Shown: positions 1 to 10,599 of the stretch, piece after piece
Layout: every line of letters begins with the position of its first letter
Numbering within the stretch: position 1 is the stretch's first letter
NCBI GenBank assembly: GCA_002914845.1
Contig: JXTC01000122.1
Span: forward strand, 1-64,000
Direction: 5' to 3'
DNA: 64,000 nt
From: Trema orientale
Lineage: Eukaryota > Streptophyta > Magnoliopsida > Rosales > Cannabaceae
Program-made: the position numbers and the translations under genes
Notes under the pieces: generated by a model
Database searches by the model: none
What the model was told of the DNA's origin: nothing
What the model saw: only the letters and a program-made list of their open reading frames with translations

Positions 1-488
1 CAACAATGACCTCTCACTAATATGTAGAGGATCTCACTCATAATTTAGTCTCAAAATGGCTAATCACAATGGTGTAACACATCCATTTTCCAACAGTGAT
101 GATAATAGTCTTCAATTTCTACTACGAGCTAATTCCTTAATAATTCTCTGTTTTCTTATGTCTTATATGTAGCTCCCAGGAAGGATGATGAAATGGAAGA
201 AATAGGCATTCTTTGTTTTATTTTTTTTTTTCCAATTTTATATATTTAATATAATTAGTTAAGTTTGGTTGTAATTAAACAAATTGCTTTTGATAAATTT
301 TTTGTGCATCACATTTTTTTTTTGGCTAAAATATTCATGGATATTATAGTGCTATTCAATTTATAAAATTGAAATGTTATTTCATCTTAGAATTATGAAT
401 TTTCCAAGTTTTTATATGTAGTTTCGTAGCAAGATGCCACTTGTCACCCACTTACTTATACGTATTAATATTTGAAGGTTCTTACAAT
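1..488. other. AT-rich intergenic sequence, no gene seen
   Basis: I see no coding region, RNA gene or clear repeat boundary here. The sequence is AT-rich with short T runs. It ends at the 8-bp target-site duplication of the hAT-type element that begins at 497. Confidence 0.6.
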
Positions 489-496
489 AACTTAGT

Positions 497-1009
497 TAGG
501 GGTGTTCACGGTTCGGTTTGGCCGGTTTGAATCCCCAAAAATTGACCAAATCGCACATGCGGTTTGACTGGATCTCCAGACAGCGCAGTTTGTCATGGTT
601 GATCAAAACCACCCAAACCGCACCTATGCTTTGCGGTGCGGTTTGGGCAATTTTCGCAGTTTGAGTTTTGGACTTTATTTTTTTTTTAATAAAAAAACAC
701 TTTTTTAATCAAAAAAAAGAGAATTATATCACATCTTTTACAACCTAATTGAAAGTCTAAAAATCAAACCAAAAATAATTATTTACCATTATCTAAAATA
801 TTACTCATAAAAAATTATGGCAAAAATATATATTATAAATATTTCGGCCAGTTCGGTTTGAAACCGACCGCATTTATCAAAAACCGCAAACCGCACCGCA
901 CCGGTCGATTTGGTATTTTTCTAAACCGTGACCGACCATAGATGAAAAAAAATTGACGATTTCGGTGCGGTCGGTTTCCACAGTGCATCGATTTTTTTGA
1001 ATACCCCTA
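497..1009. mobile_element. non-autonomous hAT-type element (513 bp)
   Basis: The element starts TAGGGGTGTTCA and ends TGAATACCCCTA, so its termini are inverted repeats. It is flanked on both sides by the perfect 8-bp direct repeat AACTTAGT (489-496 and 1010-1017). An 8-bp duplication and a YAGGGGTG-like terminus are hallmarks of the hAT superfamily. The subterminal regions are rich in GGTTTGG / CCAAACC motifs in opposite orientations, giving long imperfect inverted arms around an AT-rich core. No transposase is encoded, so mobilisation would have needed an enzyme in trans. The element at 38759-39471 has the same ends and subterminal motifs. Confidence 0.9.
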
Positions 1010-1169
1010 AACTTAGTAACTTGAGTAAAATTATACACGAAGTTACACAACAAGCTAATGATTGTACAAAATATGAATATGTGAAAGTAACTTGAGTAAC
1101 AGTTACACCTCCAAACATGACTTTGTCAAAAGTATATGAAAAGGTACTTGAGGTAATGACGTGCGGTTA

Positions 1170-2518
1170 TCAACGCAATTAAATTAATAATTTATATACC
1201 TCGTATAATTTTTCTAAATAACTTAGTACTGTGACCAAAAAAATTGATCCCACAAAGAATTGTTGTAATCACTAAGCTATTAACTCTATTATTTTTAGAG
1301 ATTTTTATAATAATAGAACAAAACAGAAAATCAACACAAGTAAATAAAATAACTAAAAACAATAAGATAGAATAGGCTAAAGGATCATTCTCCACCATTA
1401 TATAATTAATCAAATTAACTACCAAATCTTATATTCAATCATTCATCAAAATTATCAACCGTAGATAGCGCGCAAGCTCATACTATCTCAATCTTTCCTT
1501 AGGTTTTAGTAGACAAAACAAGCTCTTTATCTAGATCCTATTAATTAGACAACCTTGAATAAGCTCTCTTAGTTTAATTTAATCAATGCATTAAGTAGAA
1601 AGATAGGTTAATTCTAAGTAATAATCATACAAGCTTAGATTATTTTTAACATAGAGCATATTATTCATCATAACCATGAGTTACAATTTGCTACAGTGGA
1701 AAGATTAACATGATAATTACGGATCAAGCAATCTAACCTAGCAATTGAATTCTATCATGAATTATTCAAGTGGTCACCCCAAAAAATACGAAATAGAAAT
1801 CATGAATCAAGGAAGCATAGAAGAATATAATAATTAAGAGTGAACTATTGATATATATATATAACTTGAATAATTAATCCAACATTATGTCTAGGGTTTT
1901 GAAATCACATTCAGCCAATTAGAAACTTAAACTAGCATGTATATAAGGATAAACAATAACATCAATATGCTAAACAATGGAGAAAAGGAAGAAAATGAAG
2001 GAGAAATATTAAAGATGACTCTGGCGTGCACTCTCGGCCCTCCAAGCTTCTCCTCTCCTCTTGATTCTCTCTTTTTCTCACCTCTAAGATTTTAATGTGT
2101 GTCTAGGAATGAGTAAATCTGAACTAGAGATGTCTTTTTATAGTGTAGAAGGCTTAGAGTCATTCTGCATCGAGCAGTTTCCTAATGTTGGAGGGGTCAA
2201 AAACCCTAAAATGGCACTTTCCCTATTCATGGCGTCGCAACGCTAGAATTTGGCGCCGTGGTGCCAACTCTCTGTCAGCTTTTCTAAATTTTGCAAAAAT
2301 GCTACTTTTCAACTTGATTTTAAGATTTTTACTACCTTTCAGCTCAGCACTTTGATTTTTAGTCTGTTTCAGCCCAGTTTCAACTCATTTTTACTCCTGT
2401 ACTTGTAAAATATCTATAAAACATAAAAATAACAGAAAAAACCTAGAAATGATAAGAAAACAAAAAATAATGTCGAGAATTAGTCAAATAATAGCTCAAA
2501 TATGCACTCATTGGGTAA
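1170..2518. mobile_element. probable LTR-retrotransposon remnant
   Basis: No gene is visible. The stretch has an AT-rich part, then a CT-rich leader-like part (about 2030-2120), a TATA-like stretch near 2140, and a GC-richer end with a GGCGCCGTGGTGCC-type motif near 2250. The segment at 56215-57600 inside a LINE shows the same order of features and a similar GGCGC-rich end. I infer that both are degraded LTRs, possibly Gypsy-type, of one broad kind. I could not define ends or a target-site duplication. Confidence 0.4.
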
Positions 2519-2526
2519 CTAGTAGC

Positions 2527-3121
2527 TAGAGATGTCAATGTGGGTTGGGCTTTGTGGGTTTGGCCCCCACATTCCGAAGAAAAAACACAATATCAACCTG
2601 CCCTGGCCCGTCCGGTTATATATAGTCGGGGTCAGGCTAGGTCTCAGCAATAAGCCCATAAACCCAACCCACATTAGATCCAAATTTAGTCATTTTATAT
2701 ATAATTTTAAATATATTTCTTAATTAAAATTTAAAAAATCGTAATTAAATATTTTCAATTAAATACTTTTAATGTTATTTATTTATTTTTTTTGTTTATT
2801 TTCAATTTATTTAAATTTTAAACGAATATGAATGAGTTTTTGGGCCATAATTTAGCACACATAATCATATATTTAATATTTTAAAGCATAGAACAACAAT
2901 AAAATTAGGCCCAGATCTTGGCCTGTATTCGGCCTGCACAGGCACGTTCCATTTAAGCCTACATAAAATATGGGCTGGGCCTATGGGCCGTGCTGGGCCC
3001 CTTAATAAGAATATGGGCCGGCCTGCCAGACCCGCATTTTAGACAGGTCTGGCCTAAACCCAGTACAAAACCCGTGTGGGCTTATCAAATGTGAGCCGGC
3101 TCGTCCCACTTTACATCTTTA
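2527..3121. mobile_element. non-autonomous hAT-like element (595 bp)
   Basis: The ends are imperfect inverted repeats: TAGAGATGTCAATGTGGG on the left and the complement of TAAAGATGTAAAGTGGG on the right. Flanks are CTAGTAGC (2519-2526) and CTAATAAC (3122-3129), an 8-bp duplication with two G/A transitions. Subterminal GGGCTTGGCC-type motifs are inverted between the arms and the core is AT-rich. No protein is encoded. The two transitions suggest an old insertion decayed by cytosine deamination. Confidence 0.7.
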
Positions 3122-3129
3122 CTAATAAC

Positions 3130-4695
3130 ATATTATAAATATTATTTTGAAAACTTCTTTTTGTTTTTTTGTTTTGTTTTTTTTTTTTTTGAAGGGGGAA
3201 GGGGGTTAATATCAAAAGGAATCCACTATGTTGCCTTTTTTGCCAAAAAAAAAAAAAAAGGCCGGAGGCAAGGGGAGGGAGGGACTTTTTACTAATATCA
3301 AATATACCATTTATTTGTATGTTGCTATCAAAACTCATGGCATCCACTAACATAGCCAAAATTGGATTTAAAATTATTAAAAGCAAATATTTTTAACTTT
3401 TGAAATTAAATAAAAATTCAAAAACAAAATTTATTGTGTATTTGAAGGCTGTTATAGTTGGATTTCTGAAAAGTTACAATCATTCATTGATCCAGATGGT
3501 TGCGTTCCAGATTTTTTTGTAGATTTCAATCGATAATTTTATAGAATAAAAATACTTCACCAACAATTTTAAACTCTAATTTTGACCGTACATATAAATC
3601 CAATGAAATTTGATAGAAAAATACAAATAAAAGATTTTATTTGATATTAATTAAAAGGCATTGATTTTGTTTTTTGTTTTTTTGCGAAAAAGCTAAAAGT
3701 TATGAGTTTTTTTTTTAAATATTATCTTATTTTTTTTTTCATTCTTTCCTTATACTTGTTAATTCTTGAAAGGTGAAGGGAAAAAAAAAGAAGTATTTCA
3801 TTAAACAGAATCACTTTTATAATTTCATTAAACAGAATCACCTTTATAATTGATACTTTCTAAAAGTATGAAGGCTTCCCCCCCCCCCCAATGAAGTAAC
3901 AGATTTAACAGAGAAAAAGAGAGAAAAAGAATGTGGAGAAAAAATAAATAAATAAAAGAAAGGCCAAAATAAATAAATAAAAGAAATGAAAGGCCTAAAA
4001 AATAAAAGAAATGAAAAAAAATACTTGATGTATTGGGTAGGATTTTAGGGGAATTTAACATAGATAGTAGTAATTTGGACTAAAATTAATTTTTTAAAAG
4101 TATTTTGAAAAATGACTTTTCTACTAGTGTCACTGTATTATTTGACAGAAGTCACACAATTTGTGACCCTGAATTATAATTTTTTTTTTAAGATTAATTG
4201 AGGTCATAAATTGTATGACCCAATCACACATATTGTGCCATAATTAGAAAATTGGGAAATTATGCCTTTTACGGCATTTTTAGAAAAAAAAAATTGTAAA
4301 ATACGGTGACTTATGTTTTTTAAGGTCCAGTATGGTTTTTATAAGGAAAATACTATTTTTAAAAAATATCTAAAAAAATGTCATTTTTAAAATAGTAACT
4401 ATTAACTAGTAACCAGTTTGCAGAAATTGTTAACTAGTAAACAAAGGTATTTATAACTAGTAACTGATAACCAGTTTTTAGAACTGGTAACTAGTAACTA
4501 TTTTAAAATTGGTATTTTCCTAAAATTTTTAAAAAGTGATATTTTTTTAATAAAAATCGTACGAAAATTGAACAAAAAAAAAAAAAAAACCTTGACCGCT
4601 GTATTTTTGTAATTCTTTTGACCACTTACCACTAGACCAAGTCAATTTCATTTCACGTTTAAGATTTTATTAAGTTTTTATTTGTAAAACTTGTA
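3130..4695. other. AT-rich intergenic sequence with homopolymers and an ACTAGT-rich repeat
   Basis: No gene is supported. There are T and A homopolymers near 3176-3260 and a C run at about 3879. Positions 4370-4510 contain several degenerate copies of a TAACTAGTAACCAG motif. The same style of repeat (sequence resembling aaaaataccactttt next to TTACYTCAAGTAACTAG-like motifs) recurs at 26700-27140, 32800-32966 and 33789-34140, so this looks like a dispersed repeat family. Confidence 0.5.
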
Positions 4696-5498
4696 GGGAT
4701 AATAACATTAAAATACCTTGATTTTTTAACTTTTATGTAAAGAAAAAAAGACTCTGGCTTTTGAATGTTTGCAAAATAATATACTCACTTGTAAATTTCC
4801 GCAAAATAATATCATGACTTTTAAATTTCTACAAAATAATACCATCACGTTTGAATTCTGTAAATTATTATCCTAAAAATTAAAATTCTTGCAAATTAAT
4901 ATCCTAACATTTGAATTTTCTATAAATTTATAAACTTAATGCCCAATTAGTTGATTTTAATAAAAAAAAAAAGATAATATAGCCGTCATCAACTTAATTA
5001 AAACTTATTAAACAATAATAAAATTTCAGAAAAATATTTGTAGTTAGCTTATTTCACTTTTTATTAAAAAAATAAAAAATTAGAACGAGATGTAAAAATA
5101 ATTAATTATTAAAAAAAGGAAACATGAGAGGTAAAAAAAAAATTGTATTTTTTTAGCAATTATCCAAAAAAAAGTAGTTATAAAATAATTTTCGATAATA
5201 TACTAGTATCTAAATATTTTTAATAAGTTAAAGAGAGGTGTTTACATCTTTTAATTTTCTCATAGTATAAATATACAAAGAAAACAAAAGCTGTGGGTAT
5301 TAATTTGCAGAAATCGTAAATGTCAAGGTATTAATTTGAGAATTCAAAAATGAGGGTATTAATTTGCAGAAATTATAAATATCAGGGTATTAATTTACAG
5401 AATTTCAAAAATGAGGATATTAATTTATAGAAGTTCAAAATACAGAGTATTTTTTTACAAAAAAGTTAAAAGTAAAGATATTTTTCCGTAATTAACCC
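4696..5498. mobile_element. long-inverted-repeat (foldback/MULE-like) element
   Basis: The left arm (about 4696-4930) and right arm (about 5290-5498) are imperfect inverted copies of each other, over roughly 200 bp. Each arm is built from 30-40 bp degenerate units of the type 'GGGTATTAATTTGCAGAA', read in opposite directions on the two sides. The centre is AT-rich with no coding potential. I saw no convincing target-site duplication, so assignment to foldback or Mutator-like elements is tentative. Confidence 0.5.
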
Positions 5499-5535
5499 AG
5501 ACTCATAATAAAAGTTCCGTATATTCTAAAATTGT

Positions 5536-5735
5536 ACTTCTAAAACTCGTGGAAAGATTACTAATTGGAAAAATGCAGTACAATAAAAAGAAATTAGGAA
5601 GAGTTCGTAGCTAGACTAATTTCCTCTTTCTAAAACTGGACTTCTAAAACTCGTAGAAACATAGCTAATTGGAAAAAGGCACCGTATAATAAAAAGAAAT
5701 TAATAAAACTTCGTAGCTAGACTAATTTCCTCTAT
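5536..5735. repeat. tandem duplication, period about 104 bp, two copies
   Basis: Two adjacent copies begin ACTTCTAAAACTCGT (near 5536 and 5640). Each ends TCGTAGCTAGACTAATTTCCTCT. They differ by scattered substitutions and small indels. No gene lies inside. Confidence 0.8.
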
Positions 5736-5739
5736 ATCT

Positions 5740-6591
5740 TTCTTACTGCAATGATGGGTCTAATACGTGGGCCTCTTATGAGATTTGGACTGGGGAAGAA
5801 GTAGGGGTTCTTAGAAAAACTGAAAGAGGAAATTGTACGCAGTACAACTTTTTGATTAAAAGTCTGATTTTTACGATACTATTTTTTAGTTTTTTTGTTT
5901 CCTACGGTGGGGAGGATAAAATACTGACTTTTATTTTCTATTCCCGTATTTTGTCATTTTTGGAGCTTCCCATTATGTGCTTTTTTCGATGGGGCGTAAA
6001 TCTGAAGGTTATCTGCTCATGTGTCTTTTTTCGTATTTCGAATGTTTTCTATTTATTTTGCCTTTTTTATTTTTTAAAATAAACTATTTTTTAGGATAGA
6101 ACTAAAACTCAAAATATAATTAAATTTTTAAGATAAATTTAATTTTTTTTTAAATATTTGTATACTATTTTTAGTATTAATTAGCCCTTTAAAAAATTTT
6201 CTTTAAACAAAGTTGTATTTTTAACTTCATTGAAAGAAAGTTGTATTTTTAACATTTTTTCATTTATTTTCTTTTTGTTCTTGAATTAACTTTGCATAGG
6301 ATAGATTTTTTTTTTTTTTTTTTTAACAATAGAATAAGGAATTACCTTTTTAGGATAAAATTATTTTTATTCAAATTTGCTCTGTTGTTCTCTTCCCCTT
6401 AAATAATTGGTCTTGGTCTTATTGATTCACTTTCCCTTTTAGTTTTTGACCATCGAGGCATTGATGATGGATGGAGCGGAGCCGCTCTTTCTTCTCTATT
6501 TACACCCCAATTGATCCCTTGATGTGTCCATTCGAATTCCGGAGTCTGTAAAAGCATTCATTCATCCATTCCCTGCATCGATAATCCAACA
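5740..6591 (+). other. upstream region of F-box gene 1, no gene seen
   Basis: This is AT-rich up to about 6460, then richer in GC just before the candidate first exon. A short open frame at 5852-6082 has homopolymer-driven composition and no recognisable domain, so I do not call it. Transcription of F-box gene 1 presumably starts in the last 150 bases. I could not pin down a TATA box. Confidence 0.4.
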
Positions 6592-8243
6592 ATGGAAGGG
6601 TTTCTCGAAGAGGCTGGACCAGAATCGCTTGAGTTTGCATTTAGGAAGTGCCAGCAAACTCCTAAGGCCAAGCGGCTCTGTCCTAATAGTAAAGGTGGTC
6701 AAGGTATAGGTGACAAAAACACACCCTCTCTCTCCTTTTGTCTCTCTTTAGTTTACAAATTATTTGGCAGAATTGTTTCAAATTACAACTACTACTTTCA
6801 CAGTTAGGTCTAGACTTATTATCATCATCGTCATCTCGTCTTCAAGTTTAATATTCAAAGAATTACATATTTTGATGGACTAAATAGTTGAATATTATAG
6901 ACTGCCCTGCCCTGCCCTGCTTAATTTGATTCTACACTTGCCTTTAATTTGTTTATTTATTCATCTATTTCAATATTTATCCATTTACATTATTAGCTGT
7001 GAGAATAGAACACGATTTTTGTAAGATTTATATTGTGTTTAAATTTGAAGCAGCTTTGGAAAGAACTAGGTTTTGCCAGCTTCCAGAAGAGGTTGTGGAG
7101 GAAATCCTATTGAAGTTGCCAGCTGAGTCTCTCAAAACATGTAGGCGTGTTTGTAAGTCGTGGTTTGATCTTATCAATGACCCCTCATTCGTAAACAAAC
7201 ACCTTCGTCGAAACAGCAAGAACTCGAGAACTATCTTTTTGAAGTGGATTCGTCAGGAACGATCCATCGAAGACATTTTCAGTCCTTATTCTACAGGGTA
7301 TTACCATGCGAACGATGTCTCCAAACTTGTACTCTCATTGGTCACTATCTGTGAGGATGATGGTAACGGTGACAACCTTCCTTGTGTTATTGAACAAGTC
7401 AAATTACCACCTATTCCGGCGATAGAGGGAGAAGACTTTCCAACCAATTTCAGAGCCTTTCATTGTAATGGCATCATTCACATGTTTGATAAGACGAAGA
7501 ACTGGACATCTATTTTGTTAAACCCTGCACTAAGAGAATTCAAGCTTGTCCAGGAACCCGACCTTCCGCTTGACTCTAACTTTGATGAATTCATAGGATG
7601 CGGATTTGGGTATGATCCCACAACTGATCTTTATAAGTATGTTAAGATTTTTGGTAACGAGGATTCTGAGGACCCTGTAGCTCTGGTGCACACTCTAGGA
7701 ACGGATTGTTGGAGGGAGATCAAGATTAATGTAGAAGGTAATTACTGTTTTCTTCATTCCAGGGGAGTATACTGCAAAAGTGCTTACTATTGGGAGAATA
7801 TGTCAATAATGGGGAATACAATTCTTTGTTTTGACATGTCTGAGGAGAAATTTCATAGCATTCCATTTCCAGATCTCCACCTCGAAAAAACTATCAACTG
7901 TTTTCGGATACTTGAAGTGTGGAATGAATCAGCCGTCTTTTTCATAAGCACTCAATGTTCATGGTTTTCTACATCTTTCGAAATGTGGGTGATGGTTGAC
8001 AACTTTGGTGGTATTGAAGGTTCTACCTATTGGATCAAGCATCTCAAAATTGGGCCACTAGTATGCATTCGTGGCCCCTTGGCATTTTGGAAGGAGGATG
8101 AGCTCTTATTGGAAACTAGAGATGGGGGAGTAGTATCATACAACCTTTATACTCGAAAGATTAGGAAACTTCCCCTTTGTGGGGCGGTGTATCCAGGCTT
8201 TACTTATGCTTCTTTATGTATAAAGAGTTTAGTTTCTGTATAG
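6592..8243 (+). CDS. F-box protein with FBA domain (SLF/SFBB/CPR1-like), copy 1
   Basis: Predicted substrate-recruiting subunit of an SCF (Skp1-Cullin-F-box) ubiquitin ligase. The large open frame ends at 8243. It carries an N-terminal F-box (LPEEVVEEILLKLPAESLK...VCKSWFDLI...PSFVNKHL) followed by an F-box-associated (FBA) region with GCGFGYDPTTDLYKYVKI, FDMSEEKFHSIPFP, MWVMVDN and GPLAFWKEDELLL. This frame has no ATG before the F-box. It opens at a GTG, and the position of Met in copy 2 is lost here. I therefore propose a two-exon gene: exon 1 from the ATG at 6592 in the good context CAACAATGGA to 6703 (donor CAAG|GTATAG), then exon 2 from 7051 (acceptor TTTGAAG|CAGC). Both join in phase 1 and keep the F-box in frame. 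The exon 1 product (about 37 residues) is unrecognised. Copies 2-4 lie downstream on the opposite strand. Target proteins are unknown. Main exon confidence is high; exon 1 is inferred. Confidence 0.85.
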
Positions 8244-9482
8244 AGAGGAAACATGCAGCCAAAATATTTATGACTTACGATGAAATATTTTTTAGTCGGA
8301 TTTGTTTTATTTTATTGTTGTCTTGGGGATTCATTTGGGCTGATAATTATATTAAAATTGTGTTTATTCCTGTTTTAATTGGACAACAGTCTTGCCAATC
8401 AAGTAAAATGTTTATCTGTTTTTGTATATTGCTTTTTAGACTTGCTACTTGTAGTCGATGGGGTGCATTGATTACTTCTCTAGAGCTAGATTTCATCCTA
8501 TCCATATTTTTGTTGTGAAGAAAATCAAACAAAGCTTGGTATATGTATATTTATTTTTTGAAGAACTCAAAGAAAATAAATGGTAACTCTTTGAAGCTAC
8601 AGTATCTCCCATTTGATGTTTGTTGTATAAGCTAGTTGGAGGGGAGAAAAATGAATGAGAAATGGTACAGTGAAGAACTAGAAACTTAAAGGCAAGATGC
8701 AAAATAAGCATTCTACTTATAATAGTAAAAGCTTGACAAGGAGGATTTCGAAATGAGAAATTTGTTACTGGTTGTCTCATAATCATTAGCAGGAGATGTT
8801 AAATGTAACTTTTAAGTAATTTATGTTTTGAATTTTCTGTTATTGTTTATTGTTTTCATTTGTATTCATCTAATGGATATTTTGGGCTTTTTATTAGTAC
8901 CTTCTCTATGTGTCAACATTAAGCTCTCACTCAAAAGTAATACTACTAAATCCGAGCTGCATACAAACCAGTCGACTATGTAGTTGTGATATTCAATGTC
9001 TAATGATTATCTTAGATTGAGAACACCGGTGATTGCATGGATGGCGGTTTCTGTTATCTGCTTACATTCTTTTCCATGCAACTCAGATCATTTGGTGTTT
9101 CCTATATTGCGTTAATTTGTAGTTCCTTCATATCAAATTTATGTAAAGGCTTCCATTGCCAACAAAAGTTGTAATTGTTTTCCGATCTGGTGCCTATAAT
9201 GTGATGGTAAATTTTTAAAAGGTTGTTACTTGGAATAAACTGACTCTGCAGAGTTGCACCATCCATGCAAGGAATCGTATCTATTTGAGGCATTTGGTAG
9301 TTAATTTATATCTCTGATTGTTGTTATTTTGCTTTTATAACATTATTGTGCAAACTATGGGGTAGTTTATTACATTATTTGAGGAATATGTGGCATCGCT
9401 TATAAATTTTATTAGTTATTCTATATATTTATTGGTATGGAATTACATATACTGATTTATATTCTTGTTTTCCTTGCTGCGG
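8244..9482 (+). other. 3' flank of F-box gene 1 and intergenic sequence
   Basis: An AATAAA-like signal occurs near 8574. The stretch 8440-8490 (GGGGTGCATTGATTACTT and neighbours) matches, in inverted orientation, the 3' flank of F-box gene 2 near 24185-24250. The duplication that made copies 1 and 2 therefore included downstream sequence. No further gene is visible up to 9482. Confidence 0.6.
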
Positions 9483-10195
9483 CTTGAAAAGGCTTTGCAT
9501 GAAATGCAAATGAAGAGCAGGGTCAAGTCAAGCTTAAGCCTGTCAAAGTTGGCTGAAGCAAATGTATTGGTAATTGGAATTGAAGAGAAATCTTTTGAGA
9601 TAGTGAAAAATTTGCATGCTGCGCTAAAGCTAAGCTTGCTGAGGTCAATGGGAGGAGTACAGAGTTGAAGGTGAGGTTGGACAAGGTGGAGACTCGTGAA
9701 TGTCCTTCAAAAGGAGCAGTAGACGTATGCTCCTAGGCCAAAAACATGCAAGGCAACTTTATGTAAACATGAGGATGACTTGCTTGAGTGGGAAAGGAAA
9801 TTGTGGAGAAGTGAAGAGGACGCTATGCAAAGTTCTCTGAGGGTCCTCGATGAGAGGGATGAGAAGGCAAGTGAAAAAGTGAGAGAATTGTCAGACAAAA
9901 AAGGGATGGAACTGAACGAATTAAAGAAGAAATTCGATTCCTGTACCACTTAAATCTGAAGGAGAAGGAAAAAGCCGTAACGAAACACTATAATCTGACT
10001 TGTTATATAGAGAGAAACTGGATTTCTGGCATAGCTGATGATTGTTACGGTATATATAGTTGAAACTTATGCTTAAACAATCGGCTTATCCAAAATTTGA
10101 TGATTGCAGGAAGCTGATATCCTTTGACAAACTCTTTAGAGATGTAAGGCAAAGAATTGCATCTAGGGGAAGAGAAGCTAAGTTCACGAGAAAAA
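9483..10195 (+). pseudogene. CRWN/NMCP1-like nuclear lamina coiled-coil gene fragment
   Basis: The conceptual translation from about 9483 reads EKALHEMQ, SKLAEANVLVIGIEEKS, KNLHAA, then, after a frameshift, KLAEVNGR-like and coiled-coil sequence. Further pieces resembling LNLKEKE end near 9990. A second block (10110-10195) begins after a good acceptor (GATTGCAG|GAAGCTGAT), contains ELH...EKLSSRE-like sequence across a frameshift, and ends at a GTGAG donor. The order and motifs match the central coiled coil of CROWDED NUCLEI (CRWN, formerly NMCP1/LINC) proteins, plant lamin analogues of the nuclear periphery. Several frameshifts and stops break it, and the first acceptor is CGG instead of CAG. 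The surviving intron shows a DNA-level gene fragment, not a processed retrocopy. Identification is from remembered family motifs. Confidence 0.7.
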
Positions 10196-10512
10196 GTGAG
10201 TACATACTCGAATATTTCTGTTTGTTCATATTCCTAAATCACTAAATAGAAAGGTAGACACAAGAAGTATATTCATATTCCCTGTTTTTTTTCTTTGGCT
10301 GAATTTTTTATTCATTCTCAAATCTCTTTTATTACATTTCTTCCATTACAAAAATATTTATCCAGTGATATTGTAACACACAGCGGCATGCCTATATTTT
10401 ATCGTATAATACTTTTCTGAAAGAAGTATGTTAACAGCCAAGTAAAAAAAAAAAGAAAAAAGAAAAAGAAATGATTTGTACAATAGTGTCCCCATGATCG
10501 ATTAGATATATT

Positions 10513-10591
10513 TAAGGGTGTTCAAAATCCATATTTAATGCGAATATAATATACTGAAAAAAGTACGGATTAAATTGGATGAACACCCTTG
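10513..10591. mobile_element. 79-bp hAT-type miniature element
   Basis: The element starts TAAGGGTGTTCA and ends TGAACACCCTTG, an inverted repeat of 11 bases with one end mismatch. It is flanked by a perfect 8-bp duplication GATATATT (10505-10512 and 10592-10599). Only about 55 bases separate the terminal repeats. The ends resemble the larger hAT-type elements at 497 and 38759. Confidence 0.85.
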
Positions 10592-10599
10592 GATATATT

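Noticed and set aside
5852-6082. 76-codon hydrophobic open frame
   Set aside because: Driven by T-rich sequence; no start context, no family motif, no neighbouring exon.
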